From Strix aluco (lineage: Eukaryota; Chordata; Aves; Strigiformes; Strigidae), in assembly GCF_031877795.1 (NCBI RefSeq), contig NC_133935.1:81807748-81871747 (forward strand): a DNA stretch of 64,000 nt, written 5' to 3'. The translations under genes were made by a program, and so were the position numbers. Shown here in pieces: positions 47,670 through 61,300 of the stretch. The notes under the pieces were generated by a model. That model worked only from the letters and a program-made list of their open reading frames with translations. It was not told where the DNA came from and searched no databases. Position 1 is the stretch's first letter. The number at the start of each line of letters is the position of its first letter.

Positions 47670-50600
47670 GTGTTTCCACCGTTCCTTCAGGCCTCCATTA
47701 CATTTGATAACTATCACCCAAACCCTGCCTTGCAGGTACATTTGAAACAGGAGAGATGTTTAGCAACCACTGTAGATGCAACAGGATCATTTAAGACAAA
47801 AAATGAGAAAGGATTTCATATTGTTTGGAGACTGGTTATGGGAGCAGATTGCAAACCCCATGGAAAGGTATAGGGACTCTGTTTAAGAGTGCTATGGTTT
47901 CGTCAGGGACTGAGCAATGGTAGATGGTCAATGCAGGCACCAAATCTCTGGCAGTACAGGTCCTCCCAAATCAGACAGTCACTCTGGGGGGGAGACAAGA
48001 CCCTGCAGTGACAGACCGAGGTGCTGGGCTAAACCCTGCTGTATTTCTGTCTCCCAGAACAGCCTCGGTAGGACGATTTACCAGGCATCACCAAGTGCTT
48101 TCATTAAGACCATGTAGAGAGAACAGCTGGCATGGGCAGGAACGTGCAGAGGCAGCTACCACATGTGGCACCTATAGATATATGCGTGGCAGCTATTTGG
48201 GCCAAAGGGACATCCCAGATAACTGAGCAGTTCCTTTATTTCAGTGGGTACCTAAGGAAATAAAATGGTAAATAAATAATATTAAATAAAAATAAACTAA
48301 ATAACAATAAAAAGATGAACAATATAAAACCAAAATTAAAATTAGTATTAGTAAAATAATTTGTAACAAAATTGATAACAATATAGATATTTTTAAAAAA
48401 ACATAAGGTAGGAGCCAGCCAATACTGCCATCTTGATGACAGTGGTTTTAATATATGACCTAATACACAGTTTAGCATATGATTATATGCATGTGGATGA
48501 TGGGAAGTTAGAAACCATGGTTCAACACCCTCGTCAGCACCCATCATTCTCACCAAGCTGTCACCTGTGGCTGAAGCTCCATGCTGGGAAGGGACCCTCC
48601 ATGCAGACCTGGACCAAAACACAGCCAGAAGTTCAAAAGTCCTAGGACCAGCTGCGAGGAACAGGGTTTTGAAGGCTGGTGGGTCCAATGCTGACCAAAG
48701 CAGGGAGAAGCCTTCACATCAAAGCCTGATTCAGGTGCTCATCTTGTGGTTTTATCCAAGAGCAATTTAATATTAAAGAGAATAAGCAGCACCCAGTCTC
48801 AGGACTGGCAGCTTCCAGGTGAGTGCACATATTCAGATGAAAATCCTGAAGGTGCCAGACCAGGAGGATAACATACACTGATGTGCTGCAACATGCATGA
48901 ACGCTTCAGCAGGTATCTATACTCAGGGTATGTTGGACAAGCATAGACAACAAATACCCAACCTGTTGAGATATAGCCTGAGGCAAAAGACATCAACGCC
49001 ACTAATGAGGTGTTTGACATCTGCCAGGAGCCTTCACAGCCTCTGCACAATTATGCAGGTGAGTGTAAGGAGGAGATAATATATCAATAGTGGCTTGACA
49101 TGAACCTACTGAACCTTACATGCCGGGTGCAGGGGCTGCTCTCCTTGCAGACATGTGGGTCATCTGGGGCCAGGGTATCTGGGGAGGGAAACAATTTTCA
49201 CACATCCTCTTACACTGAATCCACCTGCTTCATGCTTATGCAGGCAAGTGGTCCTTCACACCTCCAGCAAAGCCTTGCCAGTGACAAAGTGAATGCTGCC
49301 CAGGAACTGGAACTCGACCTTCCTGCTCTGCAAAGCAGCACAGCAGCCCAACCCATGTCTTGGGCTGGGGGGGGGCCTCACTCAGCAGGGCTCCTTGGCG
49401 TGCAGGGGAAACCCCAGCTGCAGAGCGCCTTTGTTGCATAACTGGCCCCAGGATGCCAGGCAGTAGGCAACTGCCCAAGACCTCAGACGTCTCTTGCCTG
49501 GTCCGGTCCTTGTGAGTGCAATCATGGAAGTCCAGCCTTGCAGCTACATACGACTCACACAACAGCAAGGTCCCCCCCCAAACGCAGGTGGAGCAGATGC
49601 TGTTTGCTAAGAGGGGCTGGCATGTTGTCTCAGCTACCAGCTATCACAGTCATGGAGCAAAAACAGGTGCACCCTCTCCGCATTTGCTTACACATCTCCC
49701 AAACCAAATTCAGTAAGGTGCAAAATACATCAAAGGCAGAAAATATGAAGCTATCCTGCAGTGGACACAAACCTTGCTCACTTTGTTTACCAGGCAAAAC
49801 TAAACCAGCATGCATTGCGTTGGCTTTGCAAATATAATGTACCTTCCTCTGAACTGGTGGGTCTGACCTAGTAGGAGGTTTTTTATACCAGCTGCAGCTG
49901 TGCTAAAATGCATATTGTGAATTCAGATGCAGTCAGTCTGGGACAGCTGACTTCTGCAGCGGGAAAGGCTGTGTGGCACTGCAGTCAGAGCTGTGGGCGG
50001 CCCAAGGACAGGCTATCAGGCTTCCAGATCCAGCTCTGGTCAATAGAGCAAGGTTAGTGCTGAACTCAAAGCACCTGTGACAGGTACCTAGTCTTGTGCA
50101 CCAACTCAGGGGCTAAAGGGGCTGGAGAAAGGAAAATGTAATCACGCTGTTTTAATTAAAGACAATGGAAGCTTTCCAGCCACATTGTTACAGACCATGT
50201 GGAGACAAAAATTGCTGTTCTGCTAAAAGGGTAAAATAAAATGCATTGTCACGCTGGGGATCAAGCTGATCTGAACTTTGTATTCCTCATCTGCTGTATG
50301 CTTACTTCTTGTTTTTAATTGACCGCAGATATTCTTTGGTTTCACAACTTTATCTTCGAAGCAGATTCTTTGTATTCTTTATAGAAATAGGCTTCAGGGT
50401 GTATGAGCAGAGCTGGTGGGGGGCTTTGCACTGCTGATAAGTAATGATATTTTCTCTGCAGCAGGAACCAGGGTCAAGTGGGATGCAATGTATGTTCTTC
50501 ACTGATGAGCAAGGAGTGGGAGGAAGCAGCATATTTCCACCCATAAAACAGGGGGACATTAAGAAGTTACAGGCAGCTTTGGCAACACAGAGCTCATTAG

Positions 50601-52194
50601 CCCAGTGCGTAGAAAATGCATTGTGGGTGCAGCAGCCTTGCTGGAAATCTGGTGGGGAAAAAGTGGTAAAGACCTGTGCAGGCAACAGGAAGAATCCAGT
50701 GGTGATGGAGGGCAGTCACGACAGCCAAGGCTGCTTCTCACGGATGTCACAACAGACAGTAAGGAGAAAATGATTGTTCTCACAGGTACTGCTGAGTGCT
50801 CTACCTAAAATGTCCTCTACCATCTGGGCACCAAGCAGCCAGGAAAGAGAAGGAGGCCGAGACAAACTTTTTGGGACATGTTGAAAGGCTCCCAGAACAG
50901 GAGAGATTCTCAGGGTGTGCTCTAGCCACTGGACTGAAGTTCACTTTGGGGATCTAAGTAGGTTTTTAGGTCTTCTCCTAAATGACTTGCATGCAAAGTT
51001 GAAAGAGGTCTGAAAAGTGGGAACTGGAACCCAAGTTTTAGTTTCATATTTTACAATTTTCTTCCATCCATTCCCCTTCTGTGGGGATGTTTGTTGCTGT
51101 GCTAAGTTTTCTCTTTCTGAGGACATGTATTTGGAGGAAGAGCCAAGGGCATTGCAGATTGATTTTCTGAGTTTCACTCAGACTCCATGATATAAGTGGC
51201 AATTCAGTAGGATAAGCTCATTCCTTTTTTCACTTTTTATGGATTTCATTAAGAAGCATGAACAGGCAAAAATCCCTCTAAGCAATTACCAGACTAATTT
51301 GCTAGACTTTCATTAAAGCAATTAAAGATAGAATGATGCAATGACCCAGTTCGGGACCCAATTAAGACTGAATCAATAAATCAGTAGGTTTAAATCACCA
51401 CCATAAAGACATAGATAATCAAAACAAGTTATGAGGCTGATGCTAAACAGAATTACTGTATTAACATTGACACAGGAGAATTTAAAGAATGAAATACTTT
51501 TTAGTTGAGGTGCCGAGTTCATCTTATTACAACCAACATTGTGGTGATGGGCACAGCCTGGTACAGGTCCGTCAACCTGCTGGGGAGCATTGCCTGAGTG
51601 CACAGCAAAACAGCCCTCTATCGTGTGGTAGCCATATGTAGCCCTGGGCACAGTGACTTCCAGACACAGGTGTCAGGACCCTGTTCATCTGTTCAGTCAC
51701 ATTTGGAGCTAAATCATCTCGTTGGACTGCCACCACCTTCTTTGCACAGATAAGTAAAGCCCCCAGGTGTCCTGTTAACAAATCCTTCTTAGCCAGAGCT
51801 ATTGACTCTTTCTTGAAGGTCTTTGTCTTTCTTCCAGCAGAATAGCTGAACAACTGGTTCTGTCCATAGATTTAATGTGAACCATTGGTAAACTCAAGCA
51901 CATGGCACCTGCTGCATAATGTGACTTTGCTACCCCAAATGATCCTCTACCCAGCATTGTGGCAAGTCATCCTTCAAGAAAGCATTTAGACTACCAACCT
52001 TATCAACACATATTTGCACAGATGCTCATATTCTCCATGGAAAAAAAGAAGCAAAACAGAGAGAGAGGTTGAAAGTAAAATCTGAATTCCTTTTTTGTTC
52101 CTTGGGATTTTTGACTAACTTGTTCATTATCTGGACTTATTAGTGAAGGTTAGGTCAATGCTGCATTCTGTTGCCCTGGACTGGTGAAACCCAT
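47670..52194. other. Intergenic DNA with an AT-rich block
   Basis: No gene recognised. An AT-rich block at 48245-48405 is dominated by AATAAA-like words. The open frames reading through it reflect low complexity. Confidence 0.55.
48245..48405. repeat. AT-rich low-complexity block
   Basis: About 160 bp of A-dominated sequence with repeated AAATAAATAATATTAAATA-like words and many chance AATAAA hexamers. Confidence 0.8.
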
Positions 52195-52335
52195 AACCAG
52201 AGAGGTTGTGGTGTAGCGATCCTTGAAGATATTCAAAAGCCATCTGGACATGGTCCTGGGAAACCTGCTCTAAGTGACCCTGCTTGTTGATGACCTCCAA
52301 GAGGTCACTACCAACCTCCGTCATTCCGTGGTTCC
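52195..52335 (+). mobile_element. Old CR1 3'-end fragment
   Basis: The segment AGAGAGGTTGTGGTGTAGCG, ATATTCAAAAGCCATCTGGA, CATGGTCCTGGGAAACCTGC, GATGACCTCCAAGAGGTC and CCAACCTCCGTCATTCCGTG follows the 3' end of a CR1 subfamily in order. A short piece before GATGACCTCC is missing. It is more degraded than the copies in the 38-48 kb cluster. Confidence 0.8.
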
Positions 52336-55300
52336 ATCTTGAGATCCTTGCAAAGCACAACAGAATGAGCATCTAAGTACTACAAATACTTAGGGAGGAA
52401 AGAGGAGTTGTAAGTCCCTCAACACAAGCCTCCAAGGTGCTCATCAGTTGACTCAGCAGTGGATTCTGATGTTGACATGTTTGGTGGCAATGAAGTTAAA
52501 CATTGTCTTAAGAATTCAGCCCTAGCCTGTTCATAACTGAATTCCCTCTCTAGATATTTTGACCAAAAACTACTTGAAAGCTTGTCCTCTTTCTTCTTTC
52601 CACACTTGAAATACATGATAAAATCCTATAATTTGAGTACTGAAAAGGCATAGTAGCCTAGTCCCAAACCTTCTGTTTATGCCATGGTGTCTCTCTGCTT
52701 TGGTCTGACAGACATTATAATAATATAGTATAATATAATAATAAATTGTATTGTATTACGTATATTACAACTTCAGTGTGTGTCCATCATGTACCTGTGT
52801 TCTATCTGTTGAGAACAAGAGTTTATCCATCAACTCCCACGGAAAGTCAGTATGGGTTCACCACGATTATAACTTTGGTGGCACAGATTTTCCCCACGGT
52901 GGATCAGGGATGCAAACTTGAAGTCTCTGTTAGAAACGTGGTATGTGACTCTTCAGTACGGAGGGTACCTGCCCAGCTGGTATCCAACAAAAAGAAGTAT
53001 TTTTTGAGCTTTTTTATGCATTTCTGGTCACTGCTAGACTGCAAGCTGAGGCAGAGATGTGAACACAGCTCCTGCTTCTGCCTTGAAAAAAGAAAATGAA
53101 AAACATACAAGAGCCTATATGGCGCCAAAGAAAGCACAAAGCTCGTGAGTTCGACAGGAACAACAAATTACCTCTCAACTCCATTATTATTATTATTCTT
53201 AATTTTCCTAAACAAAATGCTTTTATGAAGAAGGTAAACGAACCATTAATTGACCATAACTTTATCAGAATATTGCAATTATAAAAAGAAAAACCACAAA
53301 GATTAAAAAAGAAAAGAAACTTTGAATTCAGGATAAGTAAACAGAGTTTGGAAGTCAGGAATTTATCCCACTGTAATCCAGAAAGCCCAAATGCCAAACA
53401 ATCTGGAAATACTCAGTTGAATACTTGCAATGCTGATCCAGATGGTCCTTCTTTCCCACCCCCACAGTTATAAAAAATGGTTATCATCACAGTAATTCAG
53501 CATTGTTGAGAACCCCCACCAAAACAAGGACTCAGATGTGCTGGGCAGGGCACATACCCACAGCGATGAAGGTGGATCTTCTCCCAGAGGGATGTCCAGA
53601 GCTGGGAGGAAGCATAATATGATGGGAACAGCATGTCCCCTTGTCCATATGGCAGCTTATGGTGTCCTGGGATTGCTCTGGGGCAGTGCAGGCCCGTGTT
53701 CTCTCCTCATGGAGTACCCGAAGACATTCTCACAAGCCCATATCTGAAAATATGGTTTTGTGGATACACAGACAAGCTGAAAGGTAGGTTTGGCCTTAAG
53801 GATGGAATTCAGTGTAGGCATAACCAGAGAAAAGGTAGGACTGTCTATGCTGCAAGGAAACAAGTGCTGTGGCTGAAATCCCTGTGCTGAATGTCTCCTC
53901 CTCAGCATCACCATGGGGTCTTGAACCACAGGGGGTCTATCCCTGCTCAGGTTGGATGGTCTTTGAAGTTGGGCACGTGCACATGCTCTGCTTCAACAGA
54001 TATCACTCATGCAAAACTCCTCTTGACTGCAAAAGAATTGCTGCCCATAGCCTAGTGATGCCCATTGGACCACTGGTTCTGCTGAAGGACAGTGCTGAAG
54101 AACTAATGAGCTGAGAAATGGGCTTGATATAGCATGAAGAAAGGCTGATGTATGGCATAAACCAGACCCTCAGTGCATACCAAAACTCAGACAGCCTTCA
54201 AAGTAAGGACGGTCTGCTTCCCTCCAGTCCAAGGATGGCTGTGGATCTTGGCAAGGTTGCAAGCATAATATTTTCTATAGCCTCATCTCAGTCCTGTCCC
54301 TTTGGCTTCTCTGTACTGACATTTTATCTCACTTGTTTCAAACAGCAAGAATTTGTTGCTGAGCCCATAACAGTGAAGAAAACACACAAAGATCAAGTAA
54401 ATACTGACATGACATCAAGAGCCTATCTTGTAGCATCAGGATTTCAGTGGTCCTGTGGTGATCTGTCCTGTTTCACTGGGAGCTAGGAAAAGCTTAGCAC
54501 ACACTGGGTGACCACTGACCCTGCAGAGGAACCTGTGATTTTGAAACCAAGACATGAAAAGATGTTGCTGGCCAAGATTTTAATTTCATTGTGAAATGTG
54601 GGATAGTCCTTCAACTACCTTAAGCCTGCAGAATTTGAGCCAAACCAGGAGAGCTAACTTACACAGGTGGGATTGTGGTCCTGAATATGAAGGGATGGTC
54701 AGAGTTCAAGCTTGTGTCATATGGGAAGACTGTGGAGTCTTTCTACAGGATCTGCTGCTTTTCCTGGCACGGCAAATCATGTGTCTGTGCCTCAGTGTCA
54801 CACTCCACCTTCAACCCACTCCCTGCCAACATCTTTGTACTTGGATTTTCTTTTCCAAAGAGTGGAAAAGCACATCCCATGGATGCACAGAGCACAAATG
54901 GGAGATCATCTCAACTGTCCCGGTACAATCCAGCATCTAATCCTAGTTCTGTTGTCACAGTTGCATACCACATCTTTGAAATAGTAATCAGATTGGTTCC
55001 GGTGGTTGTTTCTTCATTCACAATATAAAAGCTAATTTGCCTTTCTCTTTATATTGGTGTGAGCTGGTCATTATCACTACTGTTCATTTCAGCTCTGTTA
55101 CTGAACCATATGTCTAAAACCACCTAGTTATGACCTCAAACACGGGCCCACCTCCATGTTGCGTGCCCAACAATGCTTGTCCGGGCATAGTAATTTTTCC
55201 AGCTATCTTTAAAGGAGAAGGAATTCTTGTGTGCCAGTGAGTGAAAGCCAGAAAATCAGAAATAAAAGTGGGAAAAATTTAGAATGAGAGGGGAAATAAA

Positions 55301-58300
55301 AAAGACATGACACACACTGGGAACATGGTCTGGAGGAAAAAGAAGCCAATGATGGAGTGCACACAACAGCCTTTGGAGCGCACTGCTGACTGCAAAGGGA
55401 CTTGGAAACACTAGTGAAGATCCCATCTCCTTTTATGATTCCCACCACAGGCTGTGTAAGTCACCAGGACCAGCTCAAAAGTGCAGCAGTCTCCAACAAC
55501 TGCATCTCCTTTACCCAGCCCCATACAGATATTCTCAACTCCGAGGAGACAGCCACGTCTCTGTATGTTGACACTCAACATCACTTCCAGCAGCAGCTTT
55601 AGGAAACACCTGAAGGACAAATCATCCTTTTAATCCATTTCCCTATGGAGTAAATTGGGCGGGAAAAAAATCTCACTGTCCTTTGGGACATAAAGGGACA
55701 TTGTTGCACAAAACACAATGGAGCAGCCATAGAAATGATTCATTCCCTTTCTTGCACATGGGTGGAGGCTTATGCACTCAAAAACATCAGACTTCACATT
55801 GGGGTGATTTAATTGGATTTATTGGAGGAAAACAATTAGTCATCCCTTTAAATTGTCATTATGATAGAAATCTCGATATGTATACATGATTGTCAAGGCA
55901 GAGAACCACTTGCGATGTAGCCCCATTAACAATTTGCAGTATTGCAAACTTATGCAGATAAAACTTTTGCAATGCCTTAATACATGCATGGAGTAAATAC
56001 ACATTCTCTCTTCTGTTTGGACATGGATGCTGTTATGAACTTTTATCAATCACAAGACCTGCAATATTAGGCACACTGACATTCCTTGATTAAGATTTAA
56101 GCCTTTGTAGAAAACATGCTTGCATTTTCATTAAAAGTCAACTGAGAGATGTTTTGCAGTTGGGGATATTTGGGGAGTCACTAGTCTGGGCAAACTGGCT
56201 TTTTTTCATTGTTTGCTGACCCAAATCAAATACCTATCTAGAAAAAGGCCCAAACTGACCAAAACGCTGTTTCTCAACTAGAGGCCAATGTACAACAGGA
56301 TGCTGACATTGCGTTGACCAGAAACATGAGCCACACCATATCTCCCACTGAGCTACAACTTTACACACTCTTCAGTTTGGGAGTCATGCTACAGCTTGAT
56401 CTAGTAAGACATAGTATGTGTGATACCATGCTGGGCTCAGGGGATGCAGATGAGAGATGGAAAAGCTCGGAGTTACCCTGAGCACTCCTCTAGGAGCTCT
56501 CACCTGCCAGAAATCACAGCACACATCCACCTCCTTATGGAGCCCTGCACCACATGCTGCCTCAGCAATCTGAACTCAGGCTGATTTACAACCGTTATTA
56601 ATGATGAATTTTTATGGTGCTTTGGCAATAGCACAGCATCCTGGCTGAGCACCAGCCTTGAAGGTGGGCTGAAGACTTCTTGGTGCTTTCAGCCACCACA
56701 GCAGTCCCTTGCATAATTTCCAAGGACTGATACTTGCTCCCTACGCCACCGGCATGGTGCTTTCTCTCCAGCCCCACTGCTTGCATGCCCTTGCCAGGAA
56801 ACCAGAGCAATTTCCCAGCCCTTTCAGATGGCTTTGCTTTGAGTATTTAGAACTTGAGCATCTTCCACACTAACACAGCAACCACTCAGGAGCTGGAACC
56901 AATGCCCTGCTGATGCCCACAAGATGATTGGGCCAGAGGTACTACAAGTACCGTATGGCCATCCTGTACCCTGCCTTAGAAAGACCAGCACAAATGAAAA
57001 TTGGTCAATGATTAAGGGAGGAGAAGCGAGGGCTTGATTTCCACGTGGAAGAAGGAAAAGTAGCATACCAAACTCTTCCACGGATAAACAGTGGTACTAC
57101 ATGGAGGTTCATGGATCAAATGCTATGCTAAAAGGTGGTGATGCTTTAGATGAGATAATTAGCTTAGCTCTCTGCCCTATTTTGCACAGGCAAATAATCA
57201 CAGCATCTTGGTCCCCAAAATGCAGTTCATTCTGCAACAGGTGAGAAAAAAGTATCTTGCAGGAAGAGAAAAATAATGAGTGAACCAGTCTAAGTCTTGA
57301 CTAAGAAAAATGAACAAAATGAAAAAAAGAAAAAACAAAGAGACACACCAACATGGTTCTTGGTAGTCCTGCGCATTAGCAACTCAGGGAAGGAATTTCT
57401 GATGTGGATCAATTTTTTAAGCATTGTATTAAAAAAGCGTCCTCCCCTCCCCGACTCCCTGTTTCTAGACGTGTGTACATGACTGCTGCATAGTTTTAAG
57501 CTGCTCTGGATGGTGACTCTTCCTGTACATGCTGCAGAGCATTCAACAGAAAGACAAAATACATTACCAGGCTTTGCAGTATCTTGTTTACAAAACATCA
57601 GCTTTTGCATTTACTCAAACTAAACGATGGATTTTTGAGTTACAGATACACTGAGTCATTTAAAAGCAAAACGTAGAAGTAAACCCCTTGAAGAAAAGGT
57701 TGGGTTGAATGTGCATAAAGAAAAGGCTTGGAAAATACAGAAACAGTGAACAGCAGTTTAATACATGCAGTGCAGTATCATGCATTTATTGGACATTTGA
57801 TGTCATCATTAGTTCAGCAGTGTTTTTTCACAATGCTTGCGAGCATACATGCCCTGATTCCACTCTGGAGTATGGAAAAAATGTAAGACCTGCTCTTCTG
57901 ACCTTATCATTTATGAAGAGGAGGAAAAAAATAGCTACCCGGACAGATCAGTGGCACGGTTCATGATGGGGAAGGGGTCTTGAAAACCAGAGTCTGGGTT
58001 AAACAGCCTTTATCCTCCATTACAAACACTATCTACACAGCTTTGATCCAACCATGAAAAGTTGGACCAAAAAACCTGAACCAACTCCTGATCTCCCACC
58101 AGTGGGATCTGTGATCCCTGGGGCCACAATACACACACACACACACACACATATGCACACACATGTGTGTCATGGACACCGGACCACCCTGGCAGACAGG
58201 ATGGGAAGGCAGGACCCAGCTGCAGGGATGCGGGGAAAAATGAAAGGGATTGTGTAAAACTTGCTGCTGGGCAAGAAATCTGGAATGACTATTTACCAGG

Positions 58301-61300
58301 GGAAACTCCATTTGTGTAACGATTGTGAGCAGGTTGCCATTTCCTCACTCAGCCATTGCTCACAGTGATTTGCCAACTAGTGCTCCATGTTTGGTTTTGA
58401 TGCTGTTTTCCTTGGATGCTGTAGTTTGTGTGTGTTTCCGCTCTTTGCTGGAATGAATGTAATTCTTAGCATCAATTTTCTGGTGCAAATAAGCATGATA
58501 ACGAAGGCAAGAATCCCTTCCCATGAATAATTTCTGGGTTGCATTCAGGACCCAATTCAGATGGATAAATATGCATGGGAGCAAGAATGCAAGTAATCCC
58601 ATTAAATGAAAATTTCCATACACTGAAAGGAAGATACTTCTGTACCTCGGGGCTCAGTCTAGAAACTGTTATTTTGCCAGTAGATGAATCCCTTGACTCT
58701 TTGGAAAGAGCAAAAGCAACAGGCTACAGTCTGCATGAACTTGTTGGCAAAGTCAATCTGGTGTTTCTATGCAGTGCTCACCCAGCGCTGCTCAGGGCTG
58801 GAGTCATTATCACAGGGGGAAATAACAGCACAGGTTTCCCTATATCTGATCTAATTAATGCCAAGTTCACTTAAAAGGACAATATTCTGCCAGCTCACCA
58901 ATGGCTGAAAGCTATCTGGCTTTCCCCGGGGGCTTGTTTGACTAAAAATAGGGTCACACTTAAGGAAGGGGCAGCCTCAGGGCCAGCTGCCACTACATTT
59001 CTTGGGCTCCCTGAAGGTCCATGTTCTGGTTTGCAGAGGGTTTGGAGAGAAAAGCCAGAGATTAGGGTTTGTGTTGTCTTCTGGGGCTGGGAAAAGCTCA
59101 GGACAAGCCTTGAAGTCCCTCAGGACCAGGCAGGGGCCCAGAAGAAGGAGAACTGGGTATAGTAAAAATACTGTCAATAGCCATGGAGGTATGCAGGACA
59201 CATGCACAGTGGAAACCCCTATCTAATGCCTACTGCAGAACTACATGGAGATGTCTACCAGTGGGCTGACACCCCTTTTTGTGGTTTGATTCATATCAGG
59301 AACGGACCTCTATCATTGCTTGGTTTTATTTCAGCACCACAACCATAACAGACACACAAGGCATAGGTAAAATCCTACTTTTTTTTTCTGCACCCACTAC
59401 TCTAATGGCACCTGTACAATAGCAATCAGGACAGACAAGACATCACCAGCAGAGTAACACAGTCTCAGGAAAGCATTACTGCCAGGTTTTCCCCATAATC
59501 CTACTTCCCCACTAGCCGTGCCGCGGGGCCAATATCCGTTTCGTGCTGTAGAAGGGGTGATCCAGCAGAAAGTTAGGATGCACTGGGAATGAAGTCACAT
59601 GCAAAATCAGCAGCAGAAGCCCCTGCCACTGCAATACTGACTTTCAGCTCGCAGAGTTCACGGGCAGCCTGTCCTCACAACTTCTTCTGCAGGCTAAGGG
59701 GCCAGCTGGAGGTTTTCTGGATTTTGTTTTCCCAGCAAGAGCACTGCTGTTGGCATCAGAGATGGCCTCTGTGACTCTGGAGGTAAAAATCAACAATCAA
59801 AGCTGCAAGCAAAGAAAAAGAAGGGGAAGGAGCTGAGGAAAACAAGTTACAAAGGAAAAACACATCGGTACCAGTAAAGTAAAGCAGAAAAGGGTAACAG
59901 ACAGGTGAGTCCAGGCTGAAGTCCTCATGTGAGAAGAAAATCACACATTGTTTAGTAGGACAGTCAATTGGGAAAGAGCCCAGAGGGATTTTTCTGTCTA
60001 CTCCTTCATGGCAAGGCCAGTTAGGAATTTTTTTGAATCTTCTACCTTGGGACTACTAGCTCTTTCCCCACATGCACACATTATTTACTCCTGGCTTTGC
60101 ATTCGCCTGTGAGAGTGGCTGAGCAGAGGTGGATTGGGGCAGGGGAAGGACACGCAACAGCACTGAAGCATCCCTGGCAAGTGATGCTGGAGTATTTGCC
60201 GTACCAGGCTGTACTGCCAAGGGGCAAACAGCTCCAGCCCCCTCCATAAATCTGGCCTGGGTGCTGCTAAGTCATCCCAGTTAACAGATTTACCCAGATT
60301 TAAGCTGCGAAGTTTTAACCAAGAGATACTTCAGGACTCAATGACAGGAGAGATCTCTAAGCATTTGGTAAACGCCAGCCAAGTGTCCAGCTGTGTTCCA
60401 CTGATACAAAAGAAGAACTTCCCACTACCCAGATCTGTAGCAGAAAGAAACAATTTTGCTTTTAAGTGCTTCTGTTTCTTGTCTTAAGATCCCAACAGTT
60501 GATAACAAGCCAAAGAGAATGATGATAAATTACACAACTATGGCAGGAAGGAAACCAAATCACCCTAATTCCAAGTGTGGAAAGAGAGAATACCCCTCCC
60601 AACAAAAACCACAGAAAGCATCCAGCAAGGAGGGACAGCCAGTGTATGGGAACCTCCCCAGCAGCTGGACGGCATGTCTGCCTTTGCTTCTGTCACTGCT
60701 CTTTGTTTTGCAGATAGAAATCCATTTGCTTTTTTTGTTTTCTGCAAGATACACTTAGATGCTGTATTTTGATTACTGGCCTCAGCAACTACATCAAGTT
60801 CAAACCAGACCTCAGATTTCAGAAGAAGGCAAAGAGAGAATGCTTGAGCCCTAATCTTTGAAAAAACTGCACAAAGACAGAAATATTCTCTAACCAAATC
60901 TTGCTTTTTGTTGCATGCATGTAAACATGGGTAACTCCCCTGACTTCAAACTGGGGGACTGCCTATTCACATCCATGCAGATGGAGCAGAATAGGACAGC
61001 TGAGCTTATATGGGTTCAAAATAACTTGAATTTTTTAGGATAGGAGTCTCTCCTAAACTAAAGCTTCCTTAGGCTGGTAAAATAATAGAATGAGTTTAAA
61101 TTATATTATACTCATTTTCAGACACCTTTGCAGCAAAACATAAAGACCCCTGAGGGTAAATGCCAATAAAGCTCTTCCTAGTCTTTATCAATGGAGCAGG
61201 AGTATATGGTGGCAGCAGCCTGGGGATGGGGACGTGAGTGTGACTTGCAGCAAGGACATCCCCTGCCCTTTGGTCCGCCCAAATCTTGGTCAGAAGTCCT

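Noticed and set aside
48236..48688. Minus-strand 150-codon frame with hydrophobic, membrane-like sequence
   Set aside because: The Phe/Ile/Leu/Tyr-rich part is simply the translation of the AT-rich low-complexity block at 48245-48405.
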